From NCBI GenBank assembly GCA_963920765.1, contig OY987248.1:18200539-18264538 (forward strand): a stretch of DNA of 64,000 nucleotides. Reading direction: 5' to 3'. Every line of letters starts with the position of its first letter. Within the stretch, counting starts at the first letter, position 1. Positions 1-13,004 of this stretch are shown piece by piece. Origin of the DNA: Ulota crispa (Eukaryota; Streptophyta; Bryopsida; Orthotrichales; Orthotrichaceae). A program made the position numbers and the translations under genes. Under the pieces are notes generated by a model. The model had not been told where the DNA came from and ran no database searches. It worked only from the letters and a program-made list of their open reading frames with translations.

Positions 1-979
1 ATTGTTTTTTTAAACTATTACATTGAAAATCCAAAAGAACATCCATCAATAAGTATGGAAAATCATTAAAATCACTCAACTAGCATTGAAATTGTTGATG
101 ACTGTTAGGGAGAAATTTTTGTGATGGTTGTCACATCCGCCTTGTTATCATCTCCACTTTCAGTCAACTTTCATTTAATTGAAACTTTTGTTTGAGAATA
201 TAATCATGTTTCACCCTTCTACATAATATTGTTAGCTTAATAGGATTTGAAGTTGAACTAGGTAGATATATGCCAATTTTTTGCTTGTAATTTAGTTTTA
301 AAGGAAGTAAAACTAAGTAATTGTGGATGGATATGCTAAATAGAAATTGTCACAAAGAACAGATATGTTGATAATTATGAAGTACACACAAGTCAATGAA
401 GATTCAAGGACAAATTATTTACACCAAAAGATTCATGTTTAAAAGGGGTAATAAAAAATAAAAAAGATGCAAATTATTAAAAAAATGAGCTAGGATTGCA
501 AGAGATAAAAGGGATGCTTTCCCAAAACCTTATAAAGAACTCATGCTAAGAAAACATACCAAAATTTTACCTTGTACAATAAAGATGGACATTGAAATGT
601 AATTATCTTTGCTTTTGCTGAAAGCACCCATGACTACTCTATACAATCTTAATAGGATGAAGAGAAGATTTTAATGTTGTTTAATAACTAAAAATAACGT
701 AAAATGACACAACAAAACTCATGTCTACCCATTGTTTCAAAATTCTAGAATAGCCTATAAAAGAATAAACATAAAAATGCAAGCTAAACAATAATAGTAA
801 AGCTATTACTGAATGATCACAATGTTGGTTTTCAATAACAGTACCTTGTTGTGTGGCTATTGACTTTCAAATCCAACAATCCTAATATCTATTCTAGCAA
901 AGTGCAATCACTGTCACTTTTCCACCCTCTCTTGTCAAAAGATACTTCTTTTCAAGCTCAACAAATCTCTTAGCAAACC
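1..979. other. AT-rich intergenic DNA, no gene seen
   Basis: No open frame of convincing length or codon character is present on either strand, and no tRNA or rRNA signature was noticed. The stretch ends in a TTAACCCTTAA motif at 980-990, which may be the outer terminus of the left piggyBac-like element. Confidence 0.6.
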
Positions 980-2303
980 TTAACCCTTAAGTGCACGTGG
1001 TTGATTTGGGAGGGGGGGGGGGGAGCGCCATGTTGGCTTATATATAGTAGAAATGACCATGGCACAAGACCTCACACTGAAAGCAAATCGATCCAACCGA
1101 TTTAAATGTTGCAACAGATTGCGGCGTCTAGTTGAGAAAGAAAAATTGAGAATCAAGGCTTTAGAGTAGAAGTACAACTTACTTGAAGAGAGAGGTGAAC
1201 AAAAATGAAAATGATTCTCAGCTCCGCAGTGCCCCGCTCATTCTGCAAAATCTTATGCTTCGAGCACTTCCTCCAAGAAGGGGTTTGCATTTGGCATGTT
1301 CAACATGTCTACTTATGAATTTTACCCAAAAATTGCAACCTTTGCGCTTCTTTCTCAAGTTCACGGCATTTTTTAGAGGGATCAGTTCTCATGTATACAA
1401 AAGTAGCCACACAAATACAACAAATTGGACTTGCTTGGACTTGCGGCATGATGAATCAAATTGGTTCAACCTCTCTGGAGTATGTGCATGAATTCAATGG
1501 CGCCTTTACATTTGCAATCCAACGGTGCAACAACAACATATCCAGTGGAATACAAGCCCAAACATGCTCACATACGGGGGTGGGCCTAGTACAAATACTT
1601 TGCACATCTTTTGCATATCAGCACCTTATCTTTCAAGCAAACTCCCGTGATTTTTGAGCCAACTCACGGTACTTGCATAGCAAAAGTGGCGATGTGATAC
1701 TCCCTCACGCTCGCATTCAAACCACCTTGTTCCCCACGTCTAGAACACATGTCTCATGCACTTTGACTTGAGTATCCTAATTGCTGCAACTGTGCAAGTC
1801 CAATATCCAACAAAAGTCCATCGCTAGGCGGCAAGTAGAACTGCCAAACCATAGTATCGTTGCATCACATCCACAAGAAACAACAATTGGGCTAATACAA
1901 GGGAGGGAAACTTGACAAGACAAACTGTCTTCCAAAATCGTTTTTTATTTTTTTTCCCCAAGTCAGGGTGGACTAGACAATACATGGAGTATATTGTATC
2001 TACTAGGAAGTTCATGAAAGCTTGAAGGATCTATCACTTTGAACAAGAGCTGTGTGCACTGTCTGCTGTCAAGCAAAAAAGGAGTCGGACCACATGTTGT
2101 CCTTCTCGCACAAACTTTGGCTAGCAGTCTATATGCAAACCCTACAATCCAGCTCAACGGCCGATCCAACCTGCATAGATGCAAATTTGTCACGAGAAGC
2201 TTGGAATTATGAACAAAGAAAACAAAGACTCAATAACAACATTTGGTTCATGTCATGTCGAGGAAAAACGCACCTGCAAGAAAGAACAAATCGCAAATGG
2301 ATC

Positions 2304-4112
2304 TCAAAAGGTCACCAGCGCCTCGTGAAACGACTTGAAACAGTTTGCCAGGCATAAACAAGTGTTGCCGCACTCCACGCAGGTGTATTGGGTCCGGATG
2401 CGACACACAAAACACACTCAACATAGATGGGTCAGGCAGAGAATGTGAACGGTACCATCACGAAGACTTCGATGAGGGGCAGGGCAAGGTCGTCTAGAAA
2501 GCACATTTGGCCACCTGGGAGGGCCTGCGGGGATTTGGAGACCCATCAGCAAGTACACAACCTCCAGTTAGAAATCGAGATGGATCTTGACACGAGCACT
2601 ATGCGCTACCTCTCTTTCTCAGTAGATCACGTAAGCATTTGTCAGCGCAGCATCCATTGCAAAGAAACAAATGCAGTGCCACCACTTCTTTGTGTCAATT
2701 TGAACTGAGTACAATCCTTGCAGCTGATTGCTAATGTTGACATTGCGCATGTGTTGAGAGTAGGCCACTTGTATTGGAGAAGTGGGCACCGCCAAACGCT
2801 GGAGGCCCTGGTTACGCATGACAGCAATGCCACCTTGCACCATTGGATCCTCCGCTGTTGACAGGAAGTGCACCCCTTTGGTATCATGCCAATGAATGGC
2901 AGCCATGCGACGGTCACGGTGCACTTGAATATGTAGGGTCCCCTGAGCTTCACATCTTGACACGTTCAAGGATGTCGGAAAACCCTTCCGCACTTGTCGG
3001 GTTGTTTCAACAACATAAAAACCCCGTTTGAGAAGGTCGTCAAACAACTTCATTGAAGAAAAGTAGTTGTCCATTGCTACCCGATAAAACATTCCCTCCA
3101 AGCTGCGCGTTAGGCAAGTGACGACAGCAGCTCTTGTGCCCAAGGGAGGAGGATCTTGGCCACCAACCCGACGCTCATTCACTGCACCAACATATACTTC
3201 CATGTTCCAAGCATACTTGCTGGAGCTATTAGCAAGTATCCAAAGCTTGATACCGTGGGTGATGGGCTTCAATGGCATGTACTGTTTGAATGCGCAAAAC
3301 TTTCCATTGTATGCGACCATACACTCATCCACACTCACATAAGGACCTGGGTTCTACAAAGCCTTTGAATTAGCCGTCACTGCCTCAAGAATCCAACAGC
3401 ACTTTCCAATGGGATTGTACGCAGGGTTGTTTTTATCCGTCACATATGAGCCCTTTTGCACCATGTATAGGGATTGGAGAATATGCAGGAATCAGAAGCG
3501 GCTCATTGTACGCACAATGTCCTCACAACAAAGGGTATTACCATGACAACTCCAGTAGTCCTTGATGTGTGGCTGCTTTCAAATTTCCATGAGGACAACG
3601 ATTCCACAAAACTTCCTGTACTCTTCCAATGTTATTGGTGCTGCAGCTGACATCCTTCTTTTCCATTGCCCAGTGCTAGGGTTGACATATTTGGCGTAGG
3701 CATTGCTGGCTGTGACGATCTTGCGCTGCACTTGTTCATCCCAAAAACAAAGGAAACACTGCACTAGAGTCATTGGCAAAGTACCCAAGATGTCGGTCAG
3801 GCCCAAAGGCGGGCCACTGAATGCATGTCGTGGTAACAATTCCCATGTTCTTGCATGCCAGTTGCCTTCATTGTACTTAGACATAAACTCTTCATCTTCT
3901 GGCTCTGGTCCATCTGGATATACCCCCAATTCCCCCAGTAATATAGATGGGGCATTTTCAAACAATTTTTCGCCATCAAAGTCACCTTTTGAGTACCTAT
4001 CCCCCGATGACACAAAGTCCAACATATCAGGCTTCCATTCGTCTTTAGAGGACAAGTCTTCTTTGCCATTGGTAAGCACCGGTGCCATCTGTAGCAAGAA
4101 ACCTCGGCCCAC
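2304..4112 (-). pseudogene. PiggyBac transposase pseudogene, left copy
   Basis: Mirror copy of 22118-23926 with the same reading frame and the same six internal stops, at 3579-3581, 3492-3494, 3354-3356, 2619-2621, 2568-2570 and 2418-2420, ending at 2304-2306. It encodes the N-terminal piggyBac region, the DDE_Tnp_1_7 core with VSVDECM (Asp codon 3327-3329) and AMDNYFSS (Asp codon 3069-3071), and the cysteine-rich tail. The third catalytic position reads Asn (2736-2738). Transcription would run outward from the palindrome. It cannot make an intact enzyme. Identical defects in both copies show that the decay came before the inverted duplication. Confidence 0.92.
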
Positions 4113-4565
4113 CCCCGGTATGCAAGTTCAAAAAGCAATGGACAGCTGAATGTTGAAGTGTTTACATATCACTATTAATTTATGGAGTTTGATGTCTAGC
4201 ATCAGCTTGCTAATTTGATTTGAATTAGTTCAAATTCTGAGTATTTTGTTGGTCTTGCGTAGAGCCCAGCGGTGATACTAAACACTTTGCTTCTGAGATC
4301 CACTGACAATTTTATAGACAGTAGGAATTGACTCTTTTGTACTGCATCGCGTAATGGCGGACAGCCAGGCCAATGATGCTAGTAGCCCGTGCACCCAAGT
4401 GTGACCTGGTTACAAGAGCCAACTAGTGCCGGATGCTATGACATGGAAATCACCAAGCTAATGAAATTAACCAGACAAATCACCCCACCAACTAAGAATT
4501 AAGAAAGAGCTCTCAATATGTCCATCCTTAGTATGTTTGGACCTAGTAAGTTTCTCCGTGTTGAC

Positions 4566-5008
4566 TTAACCCCTAAATCCCTGAGTGTCCCCTCGGGGGA
4601 TAAATGAGATTTCAGGCAAGTACCTATGACTAAACTACTTTGTGTGATTTTTTGAAACTTTTATGGAAGATGGGGAATTCAAAGACTTGTGTGCACATCT
4701 AATTTTTTTTTCATTCTGACATTTTTTGAAGAAGTAAAAAATGAATTTTTGAATTTTTTGGAGATGGGGCAGTTTGGACAGCCTAATTTTTTTTTAATGT
4801 ACATTTTTTTGAAATAAAAATCTGAAATTGGTTCTTTGAGTTTACATATACATGGGAAGCTTTGAATCACTTGTTTCCAATAAATGAAATGAAAATTATG
4901 AGGATTTTTAGTTAACTGGTAGATATGGCTCCATAGTAGTTTAGTCATAGGTACCTGCCCAAAATCTCATTTGTCCCCTAAGGGGACACTCAGGGATTTA
5001 GGGGTTAA
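4566..5008. mobile_element. 435-bp piggyBac-type MITE nested in left arm
   Basis: TTAA at 4566-4569 and 5005-5008 flanks a 435-bp unit. Both ends begin CCCCTAAATCCCTGAGTGTC, and the similarity continues inward for about 75 bp, through a small palindrome around CCCC...GGGG and the words GTACCTATGACTAAACTACT. No coding capacity. Inserted upstream of the transposase frame. Confidence 0.9.
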
Positions 5009-6366
5009 ATTAAGCCGCAAGCTCCACTCCTGGTGGTGCCCTTCTGTCAGTTCTTTTAAGTTTCAACCTTGCGACCATACTCCCCCAAAACCCCAAAAAT
5101 TTGATTTCTCATAAGGTGTTAGCGAGGTCATCAATTCATAGGGCAAAAATTTGAATGAAACATCGCCGACCCTAGGGCCTTGCGAGTTTGCAAGTTGACA
5201 AGTTATCATGATTCACTGCAACACCAAGCAAGCTTGCATCGGAGTTTTATCTAATAAATCCGTCCCTTCCCTGTAACTTGATTTAAATGTACATATTAAT
5301 CACTTAGAGAAACCGTGAACCTCACATGCTAAATTTGATAGTTTTAGCTTTTCAACACTTTTTTTAACCAATTGAGCTAAAAGTGAGAATCATATTTGGG
5401 ATTACGTTTGTGGACACATCCACAAACACGTCTTTCTCATCACAGCCACTTCCAAATGAATTGAACCTCAGACTAAGTCTCTGCGCAAAGAATTCCGTGC
5501 TCAAAGTCATAACCACCAATCTCCAAATTGGCTAAATTGAGTAGGACTGCTAACATGAAGTTTATACACCTAATTGAGTTATGTGAACTTCACAGTGTTG
5601 AATTTGACAATTCTAGCTTTTTGGCGTTGTTTTCAACTACTCAAGCTAAAAGTGAGAACCATTCTTGGGATCACTTCTGATCACACAAACTCCTTTTCTC
5701 ACCACCGCCACTTCGAAACAAAGCTCAAGCTAAGTCTCAACACTGAGAAAACCCCACTCAAACTCATAGACAACAATCTCTAAAATGGCTAAATTGAGCA
5801 AAATTGCTAACAAAAAGTTGTTACGGCTAAAAGTATTGTGAACCTCACATGTTAAATCTGACAATTTTAACTTTTTTGCACTCTTTTAAACCACTAGAGC
5901 TAAAAGTGAGAATCACTTTTGGGATCGCTGGACATAACAACATACAACAAATCCTAGTAAGAGCCTTCTCTAACTTCACAAATATAGATACAAAGGAGCT
6001 GAGACTTACATGTTCTGTACTCTCAATCAATGAGGCGATCAGTTGGCCTTCACCATTACTAGCAAACACGTCACCAACAAAGATGCAATCTCTCTGAAAG
6101 ACATCTTGAACTCCAAAGTCTGCACCAACGTCGCATCTGAGTCAAGGATGCTAGTCGTCAATGCCTGTGAGTACTTGCAGTACTCGTCCAACCGCTGATC
6201 TGCATGGAGTCTCCAGAAACTTGCCTCCACACTACATGTTTGCGAGAGAGATTTTCACCGTGTTGGTGTAGTCATGGGTTACAGTGTCAATCGGTCCATG
6301 AACACCCGGAGGGGTGATTGACAATGAACTTGGATCCTCCACTGCGGGCTCCTTCCCTTGTTACCT

Positions 6367-7697
6367 TCAAGCGGGCTCAATATTGTCCTTGCTTATGCTC
6401 AATTGTTGGAAGAGCGCCCTTTGGACTTGACCGGACTCACCCAAGTAACTAGAGTTAAACCCCATTGGCGTAAGCCTTGACCTCGTCACCGGCGAGGTGA
6501 ACAAAATTGAAGGTTTTGGTGTTGCCCTCTTTAGAGACGCCCAAGGCGACGCTCCCCTCCTATCACGCACTCTATGAGAAGCACCGTGACCACGGCCTTG
6601 ACCCCCTCTAATGCACCCTCCATTGACAACTTTCATGCGGCTCTGCATCTCCGACGCCTCTGACGTGCAAGCAAGCATCTTGCGACTAAGTCGCTTAGAT
6701 TTTGGTTGTGTAGGGCTTTGGTCACATACCAATTCCCATTCGATAGTTGCCTCATTGGCAACTATGGCAGGTACAACCGGCCTTGCTTCAGTCTCTTCAA
6801 TAGACACAACAGATGCAGCACAAGAGCCCTTCCGTGTGTAAGGTTGTTTTTTTTGCAATCGCGTTGTTGTAGGAGAGTTGCATTTGCCCATTCTATTCGA
6901 TGCAGCTGCAGCTGTGGTCAGCTTCGTCTGACTCTGCATGCGTGGTGCACGACCACCAATGTTACTAAGTACCAAGAGTGTTGTCAATGGCGGCAAGGCG
7001 TTGTGCAGAGCTTGAAGCTGCGGCTCATACTCTCCTTCGACCCCCCGCAAGCTCTTGCATTGGTGCAACTAAATCACGGTCCAGGGTAAACCCTTGATTG
7101 GAGGACGACATTGATTTCCAAAGGTATCCTATCTGGATCACCTTCTTCCCTCTGATATGTCCACCCAAGCAAAGTTGCCAAATGCTTATGAAAAATCCAC
7201 TACAACTGCCGATTAGTAACAATCGATAAATCTTCAAAGCCCTGAGCACCTTGAGGAGGCGGTATTGAAAGCAAATACTCTCGCTCATGCAAGCCAAAGA
7301 GAATGAGCAAATCCCTCCCAGACACTCCCTTTTTGTTCCCAAAATTGCTAAGTACTTGGATGGCAATCAGGCCAACAATGTTGGTTGCCGGTGGATCCGG
7401 CCAACTCCTAGAACTTCTCCACATCCGTCCATTTCCAGTAGCTGCAGTCTTCTCTATTGTCATCCAAACTACGCCCACCACATCGCACCAGCACTCTTGG
7501 CAATGAAGTTGTTACAACAATCGTCGCCTCCACTCCGCCTCCCTCTGTCCCCCACTCCCAAAACTAATGAGCGCAACAGTAAATCTCCAACCTTCCACAG
7601 CTTGCAATGAACCGAAATAGCTCTCCACTCCTTGCTGCATTTGTCTTGCGATAGCAACTAGGCGGTGGCAAAACACCCTAGTACAACCCCACCTCTA
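6367..7697 (-). CDS. Unrecognised coding-like segment of the element (left copy), probably decayed
   Basis: Two open stretches lie head to tail on the minus strand: 7200-7697 (about 165 codons) and 6367-7068 (233 codons, rich in Arg, Ser and Thr, with an RGGQGRGHG-like Gly/Arg patch and a TPKPSILFTSPVTRSRLTP region). They are in different frames, so an intron or a frameshift must separate them if they were one gene. I recognise no domain. They could be an accessory gene of the element, captured host sequence, or chance open frames. The copy at 18533-19863 differs here only at 7086, outside the 233-codon stretch. Confidence 0.3.
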
Positions 7698-8104
7698 TCC
7701 CAAGATACTAGTACAATAGGGTGCAATACACTCTTTCAATCGTTGTTGCAATGCAAGCGAAGTCCAATGCCATTGATACAAACCTGCCTCAAATACCTCT
7801 CTTTGCCTTCAACGGTATTGTCCAATGAGTGGGAAGAATTGAGCGCGCTTCCACTTACTCGGGAAGCTCAACCAGATGGCGCTCGATATGAGGCAGCCTA
7901 GACTGTTCCCTATTCCCTATAACATGTTATTTGTTAAATTGGGAAAAACATAGGTACCATTTTGTATTTCACCTGAAACCCAAAAAGTTACTTTAAACTA
8001 GATTCAAAGGTATCAAATTTAGTTTGAGCCACTAAGATTTTTTCCCTCGCAAATTCCTCCTCTCAGGTGAGGGCACGTGTACAAAAAAAAAACGTTGTGA
8101 GCTG

Positions 8105-8128
8105 GAATTCAGGTGAACACCTGAATTC
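8105..8128. repeat. Short inverted repeat in arm (left)
   Basis: GAATTCAGGTG (8105-8115) and CACCTGAATTC (8118-8128) are exact reverse complements separated by AA. Mirrored at 18102-18125. The core TTCACCTG recurs nearby as GTATTTCACCTG near 7967 and 8407, so the region carries several copies of an 8-mer in both orientations, as seen in subterminal transposase-binding regions. That role is inference. Confidence 0.6.
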
Positions 8129-9649
8129 TTGAAAGTCCCAAAATGTACTGTTTTTTCCAATTTAATGAATAACGCGTTCTATGCTCCCTATTCACACCAA
8201 ACTTGAACCCCAGTTTTGTGTATCCCACTGCATCTTTTACAAAAAAATTATATTTCTTTATCTGCAAACTACTCTTAACGTCATGTCACAATCACTAAAT
8301 TCCTTACAGTTGGCGCATCTTAGCTCTAATTGACCCAAAATTTGGCTGAGGATGTGCAAGAGATTATGCTCTAACTCTGTCCCTCTTTGATTTTTCCAAA
8401 TTCCATGTATTTCACCTGGAAAGGAGCATAAAAGGCATGAAAGGACCACCAGATGATCAACCGGTCACCAAAGGATTAAGAACCACCAGTGCACCATTTC
8501 ACAACAAACTAGTGGATGGTTCAAAATGAGCGAAAGGTTTTTGAGTGTAGTACCTTAGTATCTTCTTCACATAAACTCTCTTCACTGTGCAAATCGTGAA
8601 ATTCAGAATTCCAGTGACCATCACCAAAACAAGATTGCCCAATGCCCTTGCTGGAGGAAAAAGACTCTGCCGTCCTATATATTTGTCGGTGCAGCTCCAA
8701 TCCAATGATGAGAGTTTCCTCTTCACCTCATGCCCCATTCACACTGGTCTATGGACTAATAGATCCGTCTCTCTCATTGGCACTACAGTATTCAAAATGG
8801 GTCTTCTGAAATTTCATTTGCACCAGCAAGATGTGTCATAGGAATGAACCTGTAATTAAACATAAACATCAATTAACCCCCAGAGGACCAAGTGTCTGCT
8901 CAATGGATACTTGAGATTTTGGGTAGGGTCATACAAAGCCAATTTTTATTGGATGTTCTCAAAATTGTTATACAAGGTGAATATATGTATCCTTCAAGTG
9001 GAAATGTAAATTTTTCACAAGTTGGAAGTCCTATTCAAAGGTTACAATGCTCAAAAGAATTTGGGCAGCCTGGGCAATTTGGACGTCTTTGATGAATTTT
9101 ATGCTAGCTAAAACTCTCATCAATTTTTGAGATTTGGCATGTATGTAACTAATAAAATATAATATACTATTATCAAAAAAAATTTGAGCTCTCAATCAAA
9201 TTCTAAAAGGAGTCAAACTTTATTGACTTTGTTCAAGTAGTTTCAAGAAAAAAAGTTTTCTTGTAACTTGAAGCCCCATTATCTTGCAATCTCAAAACTC
9301 AAAGTTCTTGAATTTGTTTTCACAAATTCCAAACATTGTCTCTAACTTTTTGCCATTCAGATTTCAAATAAAAGACTTTCCGCTACAAGGAAACCATGGT
9401 CAAATCTACAAAAAGTTGACAATGATTGTGACCAATCCTCATTGCACAAGAAATTATGAAAAATGACTAGTGTACTGCCAATTCACTTAACTTCTTTGCA
9501 TTGCAAGGTGATTTAGAATAAACCAGATTCTATATTTGCTTCTGAAAAATTTCATGAGTGAATCTAACATCACATACTTATGAATGGTCAAAATGCACTT
9601 TTTTGTGTAAATCAAAAGTTTACTCCAAGAAAGCTCAAAGTTTGCTAAC

Positions 9650-9792
9650 CACTAGAAGAAATCTTGTCCTAAACGACTGGTTCACAATGACTGCAAATGC
9701 TCAATTTTATTGTAATAGAGTCATTTTATAGTTGTTTAGGACGTTTGCAATTGTCGTGAACCAATTATTTAGGACATGTTTTTCTTCTAGTG
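9650..9792. mobile_element. 143-bp CACTA-type mini-element
   Basis: The unit starts CACTAGAAGAAA and ends TTTCTTCTAGTG, with further inverted similarity (TGTCCTAAA inward from each end). A 3-bp direct repeat AAC flanks it (9647-9649 and 9793-9795). CACTA termini with a 3-bp target duplication are the signature of the CACTA/EnSpm superfamily. No coding capacity. Confidence 0.8.
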
Positions 9793-10865
9793 AACCTTGT
9801 TTTTTGAAGGAATGAAAAAAAATCATTTTTCTCACTTCAAACATTATAATCTTTCAATCCATGTGGTCAAATGGGCTAAATTTTTTACCACACATTGGAT
9901 AAATATTTCACTATAGTTTTGTATGATTGAAGTTTCCAAAAAATGTTTTGATTTTCATTTCTGATCAGCATACCCAAAAAATGCAGTTTTTGATAATGTT
10001 TCTAAACAGAATCCTTGGTCGTTTGGAGGTTAGCCCCAGAACAACCTTGTGGACAAAATCTGTCCTTGACCAATTTTTAAAGTTAAATAAACACTTACCA
10101 AAATTACTATTTTTAGTAGTTTATATTTTTGAAGAATTTTTTTTGAAGTTTAGTATTAGTTTCAACAATTTGATTATGCAAGTGATTGATTATGATTTTT
10201 TTATTCAAGATTTTGTGCATGGGTGTCCATTGCAATCTTGACTTTATGTAGTGTTGAGGGCTCTTGGGAGTGAGCCTCAAATACACTAAATCTTGGAGGA
10301 AAAATCACATTAGAAATTCATTTAAAGAAATTGTATAGTAGATTTTGAGAAGTCATGAATTAATTGGGGTTATGCATGTTAGGCCCTTTAACCTCATGTT
10401 TTTTTGGTGCCCAACTTCTTAAATTTGACATGCAAAAAAAAGCTTGAAAGATCTTCAAATCACTTTCACAGTTTTAACACCCTCGTGATCAAACATTATA
10501 ATCTTTCAATCCATAAGAGATATTGTTATGTTTTCTTTTTTGATGTGATCTCTAACATGTCTAGTTTGATTTTATATGGTTATAATTTAAAAAAATTGAA
10601 ACAACTTATTAAAATGTTGGCTTTTTGTTCAAATTAGAACATGTTCCTAGAAGCTCAGGAATTTCTAGGGTTGTTTTGGGGTTAAGAGCCCATGAAAATT
10701 TCATGATTCCACCATTCAAAAGGTCCTGCATGATTATTTCCATCTTTTGTGGATCATGTGGAATCACCTCATTTGTTGCTTGGAATGGGAGAATACATCA
10801 TGTGGGAAAATGTATTTACTTGACAAGTTCTCTCACAAACTCTAGAAACTAATTTAAAGAATATA

Positions 10866-11190
10866 AGGTAGTCTGCTCATAAACCGTCTAGGCATTAAAA
10901 TTGCCCACCTTCTCAAATGTATCTTTGTTGTACATGTTTTTTTCACAAGTCTTCAAAATGTATAAGTAGTCTACATTTGAGGAGGTGGACAGTTTTAGAG
11001 ACCTATGACCTTTCCACTTCAAAATTTCATAACTAATTCCACAATGCTTCATAAAATATGAAATAACTTGAATTAGATGTCAATTCTTCTTGTCTTTCAA
11101 GGAATATTTACTGAAATATAGTTCAAAAAATTTCACCTCCCCAAAATTCAGTTTCAGCCCTTAGACGGACGGTTTATGAGCGCACTACCT
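10866..11190. mobile_element. 325-bp MITE with AGGTAG termini and TA target site
   Basis: The left end reads AGGTAGTCTGCTCATAAACC and the right end, inverted, AGGTAGTGCGCTCATAAACC, a TIR of about 20 bp with two differences. TA lies on both sides (10864-10865 and 11191-11192). A solo right end of the same family lies near 27446-27478. TA duplication suggests a Tc1/mariner-type element; the family is not otherwise recognised. Confidence 0.75.
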
Positions 11191-12843
11191 TATTGTGTGG
11201 ACTCACGTCAAAAAGAGAAGAACAAAACCACTGTCATAGAAACACGTCATGTTTGACAACGCCAAATGAGCCTTCATGTCAAGGCCACACAAGCCAAAGC
11301 AACCGGTTTGGAATAGATAAAGATATGAAATGTATATTAGAAGTATTGGGGGACATCCACTTTGCTCAAAATTACATACATTATTTTACTAAAACTAACC
11401 TCTTCAGCACTCTTGAAAGAACAAGAGTTTAGAGAAAACAACTTCTAAAAACCTCAAAAACACCGGTTTTGATGAAACATAAACATGTATGTGAAAATTC
11501 AAGGAATCTATTCTGACATAAACAACTAAATGGCACTACTTGTTTTTTACAAAACACCTTTTTAGAAGTGCAATTTATTTTAGTATGGCGTGGCCTTTAG
11601 GAACCAAAGACGCGAGCTCTGGTTACCGCCATTTCCACATGACCGTCTCTTGAGGACCTTCTCAAGCTCAAGTTTTATGCAGAAAGGCAAGTACTCTCAA
11701 GGCCACGCCATACAAGCCAGAATTGGCATTTCAAACTGGCAATTTGTAAAAAAACATGTGGTGTATTTTGCTTGTTTGTGTCAAAGCAGATTCTATGACT
11801 TCCTAAGGCCCATTTTTTTGGTCTATTCAACACTGCCAGTTTTGAGAGTTCACAAACTAGTGTCTCCAACCTCCTACCTTAGAATGGTGGAGAGGTTATC
11901 TTCATGTGAACAGTAGATGAAAACTTGGAAAAGTGATTATCTTTCAATTTTCCTAAAATACAAGCTACTTGTTCATTCATTTCAAATTGCTAGTTTTGAG
12001 CTTGTGTGGCCTCGGCATCAAGCAGCACTAGCAGCAAAGCTCTCGCCAGACATGACTTCCTTGGTTTAACCCTTAAAGGACCAAGCTACAATAATACATA
12101 CTGTGTATGCTGTTACATAACTAACATTTGCTACTAACAAAAAAATTTAAATTTGGGATCTTGACTACCTCACTAAAACAGCATTGATCTATATTCTAAC
12201 TTAGGGTGTGAATGCACTCTAAATACAAGAAAAATACTCCCTATCGTATTGATTGCAAAGGGCTGTTCGATTGTTCAAGGGTTAGGAATTCATGGTTTGG
12301 GGTTTAAGGATCACACAGTGACCATCCTCCACATGTCCATGCACTATAGGATTTCACCAAGCACAACCTAATTACGAAGGTACGTAATCCTCTACCATTT
12401 CTTTCCTCATGTTTATAAAGGCCAAGGATCTAAGGGGCAGTTCACACCAATGTTTGGGGATAACTTTCAGTTTCACCAGCTGAAATCCGGCATATTCCAG
12501 TTTCAACTTGATTTTCATTAGCATGCGTCGGTTATTTATTGTAAAATTTCTATGTTTCTACTACAATATATTCTAATAAGGGCTTTGAAGAAGAACGGCT
12601 AATTTTTTTTGGTGGCTATTTCAATTGGTTTTTTTGAAATTTCAACTAGTTGACGATACACTAATAGCCAATTCTCCCCAAAAATTGATTCACACTACGT
12701 TCCATGTCTCAAGTCCCACGTCCTAGTTTCTTACATGTGAAGTTTTGATGTTGAAGAAGGTGGGACTTCACTCAAGGTTTGGGTTCATCATTTTGCTAAA
12801 TTCAATTTTCAACACAAATACAACCAATACTTTTGCATAAAAT

Positions 12844-13004
12844 CACTAGGAGAAAACCTGTCCTAATCAAGTGGTCCTAATCAACATGAACATGTCCTAA
12901 TCAACATGAACATGTCCTAATTAACACAACTATGTTCAAAATGTCCTAATTAAGAGGTCCCAATCAACACAATATTGTTGATTGAGTCATATTTTCTTGT
13001 AGTG
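12844..13004. mobile_element. 161-bp CACTA-type mini-element with internal repeats
   Basis: Starts CACTAGGAGAAAA and ends TTTTCTTGTAGTG; AAT flanks both sides (12841-12843 and 13005-13007). Inside, the word GTCCTAATCAACATGAACAT is tandemly repeated, with variants GTCCTAATTAA. No coding capacity. TIRs are imperfect. Confidence 0.75.

Larger units (their letters stand above)
1029..8472. repeat. Left arm of a 7.4-kb near-perfect inverted repeat
   Basis: The 7,444 bases here are the reverse complement of 17758-25201. Every paired position sums to 26230 from one end of the arm to the other, so there is no net insertion or deletion. I saw three differences, at 1732/24498, 2022/24208 and 7086/19144, all transitions. 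The match stops abruptly at 1029 next to an 11-12 base G-run (about 1012-1023) and at 8472, just before GGATTAAG. The arm holds a decayed piggyBac transposase, a nested 435-bp MITE and an unrecognised coding-like segment. Confidence 0.97.
980..8479 (-). mobile_element. PiggyBac-like element, left copy (about 7.5 kb)
   Basis: This copy contains a piggyBac transposase reading frame on the minus strand. TTAA, the piggyBac target duplication, occurs at 980-983 followed by CCCTTAAGTG, and at 8476-8479, where the inward reading on the other strand is TCCTTTGGTG. The two ends agree loosely (C/T, then CCTT, then a G near position 8). Elements elsewhere in this window also begin TTAACCCTTAA or TTAACCCCTAA, which supports 980 as a terminus. 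Known piggyBac elements are mostly 2-3 kb, so 7.5 kb is long; the extra length is a nested MITE and several kb of unrecognised sequence. The transposase content is secure; the exact ends are inferred. Confidence 0.7.

Noticed and set aside
11279..12015. Nested inverted words AGGCCACACAAGC / GCTTGTGTGGCCT and ATGGCGTGGCCTT / AAGGCCACGCCAT
   Set aside because: Suggests a foldback or MITE, but the ends lack a clear target duplication and the interior shows no further inverted similarity.
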